Shown here: one piece after another, positions 24,322-33,611 of the stretch
Position numbering within the stretch: the stretch's first letter is position 1
Layout of the letters: each line of letters opens with the position of its first letter
Assembly (NCBI RefSeq): GCF_002891535.1
Contig: NZ_PDZR01000025.1
Coordinates: 1 to 51,903 of the forward strand
Reading direction: 5' to 3'
Length of the DNA stretch: 51,903 nt
From: Methylocella silvestris
GTDB lineage: Bacteria; Pseudomonadota; Alphaproteobacteria; Rhizobiales; Beijerinckiaceae
The notes under the pieces: generated by a model
Seen by the model: the letters and a program-made list of their open reading frames with translations, nothing else
Told to the model about the DNA's origin: nothing
Database searches by the model: none
Program-made: the position numbers and the translations under genes

Positions 24322-26886
24322 ATGACGTCACGCTTTTCCGTTATCAAAGTCCGCTCGCCCGAGACCGCGCCGACGCGCCGCCTGCTTGTGCTGCTTCTGG
24401 CCGCCATCTCGCTTGGCGCCGCTTCCGCCGCTTCCACGGCTTTTGCCCAGCAGACGACAGGCGCGCCGGGCGCCCCCGATGCAACGACCACCATTGACGG
24501 TCGCTATCTGCCGCCGCCGCCGCAGCCTTTTCAGGGCGAGATCAAACTCAACGCCGCCCAGTCGACGCCAGCGTGGCCGGCGCGCGTCGTGCCGCCGAAG
24601 GGCGCGCCCAATATTCTCCTCATCATGACCGATGATGTTGGCTTTGCCGCGCCTTCGACCTTCGGCGGCGTCATCCCGACGCCAACGCTTGACGCTATCG
24701 CCGACGCGGGGCTGCGATATACCAATTTCCATTCAACGTCGCTGTGCTCGCCAACGCGCGCCGCGCTCATCACCGGCCGCAACCATCATTCGGTCGGCTT
24801 CGGCGTTGTTTCTGAAGCTGCGACCGGTTTTCCGGGCTATGACAGCTTCATCGGAAAAGGCAGCGCAACCATCGGCCGGATCCTGCGAGAGAACGGCTAT
24901 CGCACCGCATGGTACGGCAAGGACCACAATACGCCGACCTGGACCGCGAGCCAGGCGGGGCCATTCGATCAATGGCCAACCGGCATGGGCTTTGAACATT
25001 TCTACGGTTTCGTCGGCGGCGACGCGAGCCAGTGGGAGCCCAATCTCTTCAACGATACAACCGCGATCTACCCCTATATCGGGCAACAGGGTAAGTGGAA
25101 CCTGACGACGGCGATGGCCGATGACGCCATCCACTGGCTGCATCAGCTGAATGACATCGACAAGACGCTGCCGTTCTTCCTCTATTATGTTCCCGGCGGA
25201 ACCCATGCGCCGCATCATCCGACGCCGGAATGGGTCGACAAGATCACCGACATGCATCTTTTCGACAAGGGCTGGAACGCCCTGCGCGACCAGATTTTCG
25301 CCAATCAGAAAAAGCTCGGCGTCATTCCGCAGGACGCCAGACTGACGCCCTGGCCGGATGATCTCATGAAGAAATGGGATACGCTCGGCGATGACGAAAA
25401 GAAGCTCTTCATCCGGCAGGCGAATGTCTATGCCGCTTTTCTCGCCTACACCGATCACGAAATCGGCCGCGTCATTCAGGCGGTGAAAGACACCGGCAAA
25501 TATGACGATACGCTGATCATCTATATCAGCGGCGACAATGGCGCCTCCGCCGAAGGCTCGCCGAATGGCACGCCAAGCGAAGTGCTCCAGTTCAATGGCA
25601 TTGAATTAACCGCCGCCGAGCAGATGAAATTCTACGACGCCTGGGGCTCGCAATTCGCCTATAATCATTTCGCGGTGCCGTGGGCCTGGGCTTTCGACAC
25701 GCCGTTCAAATGGACCAAACAGGTGCCGTCCTTCTTTGGCGGCACGCGGCAGGGCATGGCGATTTCATGGCCCGGCCATATCAAGGACGCCGGCGGATTG
25801 CGTACGCAATTCCACCACGTCATCGATATCGTGCCGACGCTGCTTGAGGCGACCGGAATACCGGCGCCTGTCACGGTCGACGGCATCGCGCAAAAGCCGA
25901 TCGAGGGCGTCAGCATGGCCTATAGCTTCGACAAGACGAAGGCCGACGCGCCCTCGGCGCACAAGACGCAATATTTCGAGATGCTGGGCGTGCAGGGCCT
26001 CTATGACGACGGCTGGATGCTGAGCGCCGTTCCGCTGCGGGCGCCGTGGGAGCTGCTCGGGAAGGCTGTTCTTGACCCGGCCAGCGCCTATAAATTCGAG
26101 CTCTATGACGTCCGCCATGACTGGACGCAATATAGCGACGTCTCCTCCGCCAATCCGCAGAAAGTTCGCGAGATGACCGATCTGATGTTTGGCGAATTCG
26201 CCAAATATCAGGTGCTGCCGCTCGACGCCTCGGTGGCGACGCGCATGGCGACCCCGCGCCCGTCGCTGAATGGCGGCCGCCAAATGTTCACCTATTCGGG
26301 CGAACCGGTCGCCGGCCTGCCGCGTGGCACCGGCCCCGATCTGCTCAACACGTCCTATACGATCACCGCCGAGATCGACGTCCCGCAGACCGGGGCCGAG
26401 GGCATGATCGTGACCCGCGGCGGAAGGTTTGGCGGCTATGGCCTCTATCTTTTGAAGGGCAAGCCGGTCTTTACTTGGAACCTGCTTGATCTCAAGCGGG
26501 TGAAATGGGCGGCGCCTGACGCGCTGCCCGCCGGCAAACACACGCTCGTCTATGATTTCAAATATGACGGGCTCGGGTTTGCGACGCTCGCCTTCAACAA
26601 TGTCAGCGGCCTCGGCCGCGGCGGCGTCGGGACTCTGAGCGTCGACGGAAAAATCGTCGCAACGCAGACAATGGAGCGCACAGTGCCGCTGACCCTGCCG
26701 TGGGACGAGACTTTCGACATCGGCTCGGACACCGCAACCCCGGTTGACGATCAGGACTATCAGATTCCCTTCGCCTTCACTGGTAAGATCAACAGGCTGA
26801 CGATCGCAGTCGAGCCGCCGGTCCTGACCGATGACGACAGGAAGAAGCTGCAGGCCGCGTCGCGCGCGGCGGGCGACGCCAACTAA
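24322..26886 (+). CDS. Large periplasmic arylsulfatase (sulfatase 3)
   Basis: 854 residues from ATG 24322, preferred over ATG 24301 because AGG lies 6 bases before it. The signal peptide ends STAFA-QQ (residue 43). MTDDVG at 102-107 gives the metal-binding aspartates and CSPTR at 142-146 the formylglycine site; GRNHHSVGFG, GKDHNTPTW and SGDNGASAEG are typical of the long AtsA-like subfamily. After about residue 590 a beta-rich domain of 250 residues follows, possibly a concanavalin-like module. It is only distantly related to sulfatases 1 and 2. It hydrolyses sulfate esters or, in some relatives, phosphonate esters. Confidence 0.92.
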   Translation: MTSRFSVIKVRSPETAPTRRLLVLLLAAISLGAASAASTAFAQQTTGAPGAPDATTTIDGRYLPPPPQPFQGEIKLNAAQSTPAWPARVVPPKGAPNILLIMTDDVGFAAPSTFGGVIPTPTLDAIADAGLRYTNFHSTSLCSPTRAALITGRNHHSVGFGVVSEAATGFPGYDSFIGKGSATIGRILRENGYRTAWYGKDHNTPTWTASQAGPFDQWPTGMGFEHFYGFVGGDASQWEPNLFNDTTAIYPYIGQQGKWNLTTAMADDAIHWLHQLNDIDKTLPFFLYYVPGGTHAPHHPTPEWVDKITDMHLFDKGWNALRDQIFANQKKLGVIPQDARLTPWPDDLMKKWDTLGDDEKKLFIRQANVYAAFLAYTDHEIGRVIQAVKDTGKYDDTLIIYISGDNGASAEGSPNGTPSEVLQFNGIELTAAEQMKFYDAWGSQFAYNHFAVPWAWAFDTPFKWTKQVPSFFGGTRQGMAISWPGHIKDAGGLRTQFHHVIDIVPTLLEATGIPAPVTVDGIAQKPIEGVSMAYSFDKTKADAPSAHKTQYFEMLGVQGLYDDGWMLSAVPLRAPWELLGKAVLDPASAYKFELYDVRHDWTQYSDVSSANPQKVREMTDLMFGEFAKYQVLPLDASVATRMATPRPSLNGGRQMFTYSGEPVAGLPRGTGPDLLNTSYTITAEIDVPQTGAEGMIVTRGGRFGGYGLYLLKGKPVFTWNLLDLKRVKWAAPDALPAGKHTLVYDFKYDGLGFATLAFNNVSGLGRGGVGTLSVDGKIVATQTMERTVPLTLPWDETFDIGSDTATPVDDQDYQIPFAFTGKINRLTIAVEPPVLTDDDRKKLQAASRAAGDAN

Positions 26887-26903
26887 GGGCGCGGCGCAAG
26901 ATC

Positions 26904-26930
26904 GCCTGCCGCATATCCACTGCGGCAGGC
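26904..26930 (+). terminator. Hairpin after sulfatase 3
   Basis: GCCTGCCGCA (26904-26913) pairs exactly with TGCGGCAGGC (26921-26930) around a 7-base loop, 18 bases after the sulfatase stop. It is not followed by a T run, so it may be an attenuating or RNA-stabilising hairpin rather than a full intrinsic terminator. Confidence 0.6.
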
Positions 26931-26992
26931 CGGATATTGACGGGCTCGCGCGCCAACTCCTAATTGGCGCGGCAACGTGAAAGGGCCGCCGA

Positions 26993-27472
26993 TTGCTGAC
27001 GCCAGCCTGGACGCTCGACTGGGCCTGGAGCCTGCCGCTGATTGCGCTGACGCTCGCCATTCACGTCACGGCCATTATTGGACTTTCGGTGCTGTTGCTG
27101 CACGTCAGGGCGCGCTTTGAGCGGCGGGAAAGGCGGCTGCGCTCCTCGGCGCTGCTGTCGATCGCAATGATCGGCGCCGCCGGATGGGCGCTTGCCCTGT
27201 TGCACGGGTTCGAGGCGGCGCTCTGGGCCGGCGCCTATCTGCATGTCGGCGCAATCGATACGCCAGCGGACGCCATGTTTTATTCTGTCGACGCAATGAC
27301 AACGCGCGGCGCTTCGGGACTAAAGCTCGAGAAGCAATGGGAGATGATGGGCGCTCTGGAGGCAGCCAACGGCGTATTGCTGTTTGGCGTCAGCACCGCC
27401 TTTCTGGCCGGCGTCCTGACCGAAGCCTGGGCAGCTTTTCGCGAGCAGGCGCGGCATTCAGTGAGGACCTGA
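26993..27472 (+). CDS. Two-pore-helix ion-channel-like membrane protein with altered filter
   Basis: 159 residues from TTG 26993, AAAGGG about 10 bases upstream. Three hydrophobic segments lie at about 9-35, 52-72 and 125-147. Between the last two, FYSVDAMTTRGASG aligns to the pore helix and filter of small potassium-channel-like proteins, where TxGYGD would be expected. The following EMMGALEAANGVLLFGVSTAFL is the conserved inner helix. Because the filter is not TxGYGD, potassium selectivity is doubtful. It follows the sulfatase after a hairpin. I infer an ion-leak or mechanosensing role only loosely. Confidence 0.65.
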   Translation: MLTPAWTLDWAWSLPLIALTLAIHVTAIIGLSVLLLHVRARFERRERRLRSSALLSIAMIGAAGWALALLHGFEAALWAGAYLHVGAIDTPADAMFYSVDAMTTRGASGLKLEKQWEMMGALEAANGVLLFGVSTAFLAGVLTEAWAAFREQARHSVRT

Positions 27473-27554
27473 ACGCCCCACAATTTTAAAAATTCGTCGA
27501 GGTCGCGCATGCTTGGGCGGGCGGCCCAAGTCGAAGCTCGCCGCACATGACGAG

Positions 27555-27985
27555 GCGCTTCGCCCCGTGTGATGGGCGAACCCGAGGCGACGCTCGCCGA
27601 ACTGCAGGCCTGGCTCATGGCCGAGAGCGCCATGAAGGCTAGCGTCGGCTGCCTTTGGCAGCGGCCGCGGCGTCTCGGGCTGACGCTCAATAGAGTCGTC
27701 GCGCGCCGCCGAACAAGATCGCGCCGATGTCGCCAAAGCGCGCGAGGAATGGCGCGTCAGCCAGCCTGATCTGAATCCGGAACAGCTTGTCTTTATAGCG
27801 AAACCAGAGCGAAGACGAATACGGTGCGGCTGTATAGCTGCGCCCCGCGCGGACGCCGCCTCAACGCGCGCGCTGTTTGGCAATTGGGTGCCGGCCTTGG
27901 TTGGCGCCATGCGCCACGATCAGATCACAGTCCCTTGCGTCTTCGACGGGCCGATGAACGGCCCTTTCAGGCTATCGCCATGAAT
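27555..27985 (+). pseudogene. IS630-family transposase remnant, frameshifted
   Basis: Fragments of an IS630 transposase can be read in changing frames on the plus strand: EPEATLAELQAWL near 27575, QRPRRLGLTLN near 27660, AREEWRVSQPDLNPEQLVFI near 27738-27797, then RGRRLNAR near 27850 and DQITVPCVFDGPMNG near 27922. The order matches the family (helix-turn-helix, then the first DDE acidic region). The acidic DETG after VFI is lost at a frameshift. No terminal repeats were found, so the element is long dead. Confidence 0.75.
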
Positions 27986-28325
27986 CGTGCAATCCTCTAG
28001 CTGCGCATAAGCGAAATCATGAATCATTTTTTATGCAGACTAAATCTTCTTTTAATATGAGTACACTCATTGATAGTGTAGGATTATCAAGGACACATAT
28101 AAAGCATAGAATTAAGTATAGAAGTAATCAGATAAGTAGTAATGTCATAAAATCTACATAAATATCGACTGTGTTGCTAGCATACAACTTACATAAATCT
28201 AATTTTGTGAGTTGCGTGAATCTCTTTGACCGCCTGTATAGCGAATAATACACAGGTCAGCAGGCATACAGATCCGCTCGACAGCCGATCTGGTGTTTGT
28301 AATTCTTAGAGTGGGGCGCAAAATC
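27986..28325 (+). promoter_or_regulatory. AT-rich upstream region of the porin gene
   Basis: About 340 bases, distinctly AT-rich from 28015 to 28200 against a GC-rich background. It contains the palindrome ATGAGT-AC-ACTCAT (28057-28070), a possible operator. High AT content upstream of a porin suggests strong or regulated transcription and perhaps binding of a nucleoid protein. No gene is visible. Confidence 0.5.
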
Positions 28326-29978
28326 ATGAATCGATATGCAGCTGGGCCTGCTTTTGTGGCTATGACATTGGGTGCTCTCGTCGCCTGCCAGAGCGCAGCG
28401 CGCGCGGATGAGACGGCCGACGAAATTCGCGCGCTAAAGGCGCAGTTGAAACGCTTGGAGGTCAAGGTCAGCGATCAGGCCCGCAAGCAAAAAGAGACTC
28501 AGGTGCAGATCCGCGACGTCGCGTCACGCCCGGCGCCGCCTGTAGCCTCTGGGCCAAACGGCGTCTCTCTCGGCGCGCTCGGCGGCTCCGCGCCTACCGG
28601 CCTCACCGGCGTCGAGTCATCAATTCGCGGCCTGCCGGTAGCAGGCTCGCCAAGCCTATATATCAACGGCGTGAGTATCACGCCTGGCGGCTTTCTCGCC
28701 CTCGAAGGCATTTTCCGCGATCGTTTCATCGGCGCAGACATTGCGACGCCTTATCAGAATATTCCCTACGGCAATATCCGTTCCGGAAACGCCAACGAAT
28801 TCCGCATGAGCGCGCGACAGAGCCGCGCCTCGCTCCTGGTCAAAGGCGATGTCAATCCGGCGACGCATCTCGCCGGCTTTATGGAGCTCGACTTTCTCGG
28901 AGCGGCGCAGACGGCGAATTCAAATGAGAGCAATTCGTTCAACCCCCGCGTCCGGCATCTCTACGCCACCGTGGATCAGGACGACTTTGGCGCGCATCTC
29001 CTCGCCGGACAAACCTGGTCGCTCGTGACCATGAACACCAAGGGCATCGTTCCGAGGCAGGAAAACATTCCGCTGCAGATCGATGCGCAATACGTTCCGG
29101 GCTTTGTCTGGGCCCGCAATCCGCAGATACGCGTCGTCAAGGATTTCGACCAGACGCTATGGGCCGCCCTGTCGGTCGAAAACCCGCAGACGACGTTCGG
29201 CGGCTTCACGACGGTCGGCACGACTCCCGGCACTCTGCCAAGCTCTCTCGTCTTCAACCAACTTCCGCCCGGCGGATCGCTGTTCAATTCGTTAAATGCG
29301 GTGTCGCTCAATCATATGCCCGACATCGTTGGCAAGGTCGCCTGGGACCCGACCATTGCGGGCCATAATGTCCATCTTGAGGGCTTTGGCATTTTCCGCG
29401 ATTTCTACAGCCAGGTGAACAACAGCAATCAAGATGTCGCGGGCGGCGGCGCCGGGGGCTCTATCCTCGTATCTCTGCTTCCGAAGCAGCTCGAAGCTCA
29501 GTTTTCGGGCATGACGGGGCGGGGCATCGGCCGCTATGGCGCGGGGCAGCTCCCCGACGTCACGTTCAACGCAAACGGCACAATCGCGCCAATCCAGGAA
29601 ACCATGCTTCTTGCCGGACTGACGTGGCACGCCACGTCTGATCTCGATCTTTACGCCTACGCCGGCGAAGAATACCAGAACGCGACCTATACGACGACCG
29701 AGTCTGGCGGCGTTCTCAATCCCTTCGGACTTGGCAATCCTTTGTTCTCGAATGCGGGATGCTCGACCCCAGGCTCCACAGTCTGCAACGGAAACATTCA
29801 CTTGATTCGCCAGATCACGGGCGGACTATGGGACAAGGTCTACCAGGGTTCGTTCGGCCAACTGCGAGCCGGTTTGCAATATTCTTTCACCCAGAAATAT
29901 TCCTTTCAGGGCGTCGGCGGCGGTGCGAAAACCCAGGAAAACATGGGCTTGTTCAGCCTGCGCTACTATCCCTTCTGA
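28326..29978 (+). CDS. Outer-membrane porin
   Basis: 550 residues from ATG 28326. After a signal peptide (to about ARA-DE, residue 28) comes a short coiled-coil segment, DEIRALKAQLKRLEVKVSDQA, typical of trimeric porins that tether to peptidoglycan or form an N-terminal stalk. The rest is beta-barrel in character, with alternating hydrophobic strands and aromatic girdles, and ends in GLFSLRYYPF with a terminal Phe for Bam recognition. A CSTPGSTVC loop near 490 may form a disulfide in an extracellular loop. The substrate is unknown. It is monocistronic between an AT-rich leader and a convergent kinase gene. Confidence 0.85.
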   Translation: MNRYAAGPAFVAMTLGALVACQSAARADETADEIRALKAQLKRLEVKVSDQARKQKETQVQIRDVASRPAPPVASGPNGVSLGALGGSAPTGLTGVESSIRGLPVAGSPSLYINGVSITPGGFLALEGIFRDRFIGADIATPYQNIPYGNIRSGNANEFRMSARQSRASLLVKGDVNPATHLAGFMELDFLGAAQTANSNESNSFNPRVRHLYATVDQDDFGAHLLAGQTWSLVTMNTKGIVPRQENIPLQIDAQYVPGFVWARNPQIRVVKDFDQTLWAALSVENPQTTFGGFTTVGTTPGTLPSSLVFNQLPPGGSLFNSLNAVSLNHMPDIVGKVAWDPTIAGHNVHLEGFGIFRDFYSQVNNSNQDVAGGGAGGSILVSLLPKQLEAQFSGMTGRGIGRYGAGQLPDVTFNANGTIAPIQETMLLAGLTWHATSDLDLYAYAGEEYQNATYTTTESGGVLNPFGLGNPLFSNAGCSTPGSTVCNGNIHLIRQITGGLWDKVYQGSFGQLRAGLQYSFTQKYSFQGVGGGAKTQENMGLFSLRYYPF

Positions 29979-30067
29979 CGAGCGATCAGCGATCGCCGGT
30001 GTTGGAGCAAATGAGTTGGAGCCCGGCGCGAGAGATTAAATCTTTGCTCGTAGGATCATCGGTCGGA

Positions 30068-30092
30068 GGCAGACGCTCTTTGGCGTCCTGCC
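30068..30092. terminator. Hairpin between convergent porin and kinase genes
   Basis: GGCAGACGC pairs with GCGTCCTGCC (one unpaired base) around TCTTTG. It lies between the ends of two convergent genes and could end transcription from either side, but no T run follows, so its function is uncertain. Confidence 0.4.
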
Positions 30093-30163
30093 GACGATCG
30101 GCGCCTTTCGCTAAGAAGGGATTGGCTCAAAATATGGATCTTCCCTCCAGCTGGATCAAATGC

Positions 30164-32416
30164 TTAGTCCGGATTAACGTAATAGCTGCCATACAGCGGT
30201 CCCTTATAGGCCTCGATCCGCTTTAGCGCTGTTGGGTCCGCCCTCGTCAAGACAGCTCCCACAATTCGATCCACCAATTGTTCGTCATGGCTCAAGGCGT
30301 CCAGAACCACCTTCTGGCTCGTTTCACTCCATTGGATCAGGAAAACAAAAGCGTCGATTAAATGCGCCACCGCCTTCACATCCACGATCGGAACCACGGG
30401 CGGAAAATCCACGAACACATATTCATACTTCTCGCGCACATCAGCTAACAGATTAATCATCGCGCTCGACGTAAGCAGCGTGGTCACATTCGTATGCCGC
30501 TCTTTGATCACCGCGGGTATAAAATCGAGACCAGTCGCGGGGTCGGTGATGATCACATCAGCTAACACCTTAGATTCCGTCAGCAGCTCTAGAAGACCGG
30601 ATTTTGATTTTGGAAAAACAGTCGCTGTGAGCGATGGATTGTGCAAATCCGCGTCGATGAGCAATGTCTTGTGTCCCATCTGTGCGGTCATAAAGGCTAT
30701 ATTGGCGACGAAGGTCGTTTTGCCTTCCCGCGGAAGTGAGGAAACGATCCCGATGACGCGTGATTGGGTTTGTGGGAGCGCCGTATCGACAGAAACCTTG
30801 ACGTTTCTAAGGGTCTCCGTAAATCTCGAGAACGGCGCGGAAACGCTGTGGCGAACAATTTGCCCCGCATCCAATCCTCCGCCGCCGCTTCCCAGCAGCT
30901 GCCTCAGTCTCTGGCGCGGGCTAGCCTTCAAGGAAATGTCCGGAAGAATGCCGAGGCATGTCAAGCCGGTGTAATTCACGACGTCGTCCGCAGTGCGAAA
31001 ATTACTCCCAAGGAACTCACGGGCGGCGGCTATCGAGCCACCAAGCATAAGTCCAAAAAAGATTGCCCCCGGGATCAAAACCAACTTCCTCGGCCAGCTT
31101 GGCCGGTCAGGCACACTCGCTGGCGTGATGACGCGCGCGTCAGAAACAGGGAATGTTTGCTGCTGGTTTGCTTCCTGCAATTTCGAGAGAAAATTATCGT
31201 AAACGCTACGGGAGGTTTGCGCGGAGCTTTCAAGATCCCTGAGTTCCACCTGCGCCTGGTTCGACACGTGTGACAGCATGACAAGGGAATCGAGGCTGTC
31301 CTGGACCGACTTTTGTCTGGCCGACGCAATCTCGTAATCGCTCTTTGTGCCTTCGCCAATTCTGCGAATTTCATCCAGCATTGATTTTCGCAGTTCATTC
31401 ATCTGATGATAGATATTAACAACAACGCCATGTTTGGTTCCATATTTGGACGACAAATCGGCTGCCCTGCTGGAAAGGTCAAGATATTGCGCGCGCAGTC
31501 GCGTGATGATGGGACTTTGTAATGCGTCGGCGACAGATCCGTTGACAACATCTCCCTGGCTAACCTCGGTTATACGGTCGAGGCGCGCCTGGGCCTCCGC
31601 GGTCGTCGCTTTGGCCGCGACAAGCTGGCCGTTCACGTCGGAGAGCTGCTGTTCGCTCATTAGGCCGCGCGAGGTATCCACAATATTGTTGTCGGACTTG
31701 AATATCTGAACCGCCTTGTCGGAGGCGGCGGCCTCAGCTCGAAGCTCCTTCAGCCGGTCCTGCAGCCATTTCGTCGCGCGCCGCGTCGTTTGAAAGTTCG
31801 CATCGAGTTCTGCGTTCATATAGCCTTCGGCCAGCGCGTTGGCGATCAACGCCGCCTTTTCCGCATTGTAGAGGGTCAATTCGACCTGGATGACATTCGT
31901 CGCGCGGACGCGCTTTATCTTGAGGTTTGAGACGATCTGCTGAACCGCCGCCTCTTCAAGCCGTGTCTCAGTCCAGTCGCTTGCCGGCTTCGCGCCGAGC
32001 GAGGCGAACCATGACGTCAGTTGAGACATCAGAGAATAAGGAGGGAAAATCTCCGGATCATGCGCAAGCTTCAATGACCTGACAACCGACAGGATCACAC
32101 TGTCAGATTTCAACACCTCCGCCTGACTGTCTATGAACCCAGGGTCCATGATGGGGTGATCGGCTGTTCTATCTCGCTTTGATAAAACCTGGCTCTTCTC
32201 CGGATCGATCAGAAGCAGGAAGTCAGAGGTGTATCGAGGCGCCGTCGTATAAATATATACGACGGATAAAGCGAGCATGAACAGCACGCTGGCGCAAATA
32301 GCCGGCCATTGCCTGCGTACGGCCCGAGCTATCGCTAGCATGTCAAGTCGTGGCTTGAACGCAAATCTGGCGCTCTGCTTAGCCGCCGGCGCTATCGTAT
32401 TCATCGCATTCAGCAT
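30164..32416 (-). CDS. Wzc/ExoP-type polysaccharide co-polymerase fused to a BY-kinase
   Basis: 750 residues from ATG 32416, AAGG 7 bases upstream. Order: transmembrane helix near 38-58, Wzz-type periplasmic domain with long coiled-coils (200-420), second transmembrane helix near 460, then a cytoplasmic bacterial tyrosine kinase. Walker A is PREGKTTF near 560, Walker A' LLIDADLHNP, Walker B YVFVDFPPV near 667. The C-terminus EAYKGPLYGSYYVNPD has four tyrosines in the last 14 residues, the expected autophosphorylation cluster. It controls chain length and export of the exopolysaccharide made by the genes upstream. It is the last gene of the leftward series. Confidence 0.9.
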   Translation of the reverse strand: MLNAMNTIAPAAKQSARFAFKPRLDMLAIARAVRRQWPAICASVLFMLALSVVYIYTTAPRYTSDFLLLIDPEKSQVLSKRDRTADHPIMDPGFIDSQAEVLKSDSVILSVVRSLKLAHDPEIFPPYSLMSQLTSWFASLGAKPASDWTETRLEEAAVQQIVSNLKIKRVRATNVIQVELTLYNAEKAALIANALAEGYMNAELDANFQTTRRATKWLQDRLKELRAEAAASDKAVQIFKSDNNIVDTSRGLMSEQQLSDVNGQLVAAKATTAEAQARLDRITEVSQGDVVNGSVADALQSPIITRLRAQYLDLSSRAADLSSKYGTKHGVVVNIYHQMNELRKSMLDEIRRIGEGTKSDYEIASARQKSVQDSLDSLVMLSHVSNQAQVELRDLESSAQTSRSVYDNFLSKLQEANQQQTFPVSDARVITPASVPDRPSWPRKLVLIPGAIFFGLMLGGSIAAAREFLGSNFRTADDVVNYTGLTCLGILPDISLKASPRQRLRQLLGSGGGGLDAGQIVRHSVSAPFSRFTETLRNVKVSVDTALPQTQSRVIGIVSSLPREGKTTFVANIAFMTAQMGHKTLLIDADLHNPSLTATVFPKSKSGLLELLTESKVLADVIITDPATGLDFIPAVIKERHTNVTTLLTSSAMINLLADVREKYEYVFVDFPPVVPIVDVKAVAHLIDAFVFLIQWSETSQKVVLDALSHDEQLVDRIVGAVLTRADPTALKRIEAYKGPLYGSYYVNPD

Positions 32417-32691
32417 GAGTCGCCTTCCCGGCCGCCACAGCCTTATCTGTGAGGCCTGCTTTAAAAACTCAATTTTCGTCCTTGAACGCCCAGAACGACA
32501 TTATCCGGCGCCAGCAAACAATTCCGGCTTGGGTCGCCGGCGTCAATCGGAAGAAGCTACTTTCGACTGTTGACGAGCGGAGCGCTCGTGGCAGACAAGC
32601 GCCAGCTACACAGACGCATCTCGCCATTACGGCCGACCATCGTAACCGGCGCAGAGCACATTCATCGCGCCGCTCGGTAGGTCAGCTCGTC

Positions 32692-33315
32692 TCACCGAAT
32701 CTTGTAGATCGGAGCGAAGGGCTTAAACGGATCCTCCAGCGCCAGACCCCGCCTGCCGATTGAGCCCGTCGTATCCACCCCAAGCTTTGAAGGCGGAGGG
32801 GATGTGGGACCGGCAGGAGGATGACGCCAAAGCTCAGCAGGCGCGTCGCCCGCCGGCATGCCGCGGACATAGGCGCGCAATACGTCAGGGTCGGAGACCG
32901 AACGCATGACGGCTGTAATTTTGCGCGGAACTTCAGGATTCTGCCCTGCGCACGCCTGAGACGCCATGGCGAGACCGGCGCCGATGGCGCTCCGCTGCCG
33001 TTGATTTGCAGCTGAGACAGTTGCGCCGATGGCTGCAAGCGCGATGTCGCCTGTGACTGCATAAGACTGGATCACAGCCGCCATCCCAATGTCGCCTCGC
33101 GGGTACACATCCAGCAAAATGCTCGGATCCTTCGCAAATCCGTCAATAATATCCTGGGACGCCGGCTTGACGCAGGCGCCATATACCGGCCAGGACCACA
33201 GCAATGCCCATATGAAAGCGATATTTCTTTTACCCAAGGCATTTGCCCGCAGGTTAGATGCTCGCGCCGAAGCGCGTGAGGGGCGCGCAAAGACGCACGC
33301 TTCCCGGCCCCGCAT
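32692..33315 (-). CDS. Hypothetical secreted protein of the exopolysaccharide locus
   Basis: About 207 residues from ATG 33315, but the true start may be nearer: a TTG giving LGKRNIAFIWALLWSWPVYGA would begin a compact signal peptide, and the extra N-terminus is basic and unlike a leader. The mature part starts ACVKPASQDIIDGFAKDP and is mostly helical, with QSYAVTGDIALAAIGATVSAANQRQRSAIGAGLA. A Pro-rich tail ends at residue 207. Similar small secreted proteins occur in Rhizobiales exopolysaccharide clusters; I do not know their function. The 275 bases on either side hold no other gene. Confidence 0.6.
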   Translation of the reverse strand: MRGREACVFARPSRASARASNLRANALGKRNIAFIWALLWSWPVYGACVKPASQDIIDGFAKDPSILLDVYPRGDIGMAAVIQSYAVTGDIALAAIGATVSAANQRQRSAIGAGLAMASQACAGQNPEVPRKITAVMRSVSDPDVLRAYVRGMPAGDAPAELWRHPPAGPTSPPPSKLGVDTTGSIGRRGLALEDPFKPFAPIYKIR

Positions 33316-33611
33316 AATTTCGAATGGCATGCGCATTATTCAACTTACGCACAATACTACACACTTTGTTGCAGCGCAACCAAAGCTTCTCTACAGCGTG
33401 AACCAAATTCATGCAGAATTGCCGCTCTCTAGCCGAATTGCAGCGCTTGCTACATCTGGCGCACACATGACCCCGCGCAGCAGCTCGTGATCTGGGGGGT
33501 CGAAGCTTTCGAGCGCAATAGCTGCAGATTTGTCACAGAGCGCAAGGACAACAGCGCAATCGGACCAGCTTAAGGCGTGTGAGGCAGCTACGGGTCCAAT
33601 TGCTTGATGCT

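Noticed and set aside
25765-27060. Minus-strand frame of over 400 codons opposite sulfatase 3
   Set aside because: Shadow of the sulfatase gene; composition and lack of motifs argue against coding.
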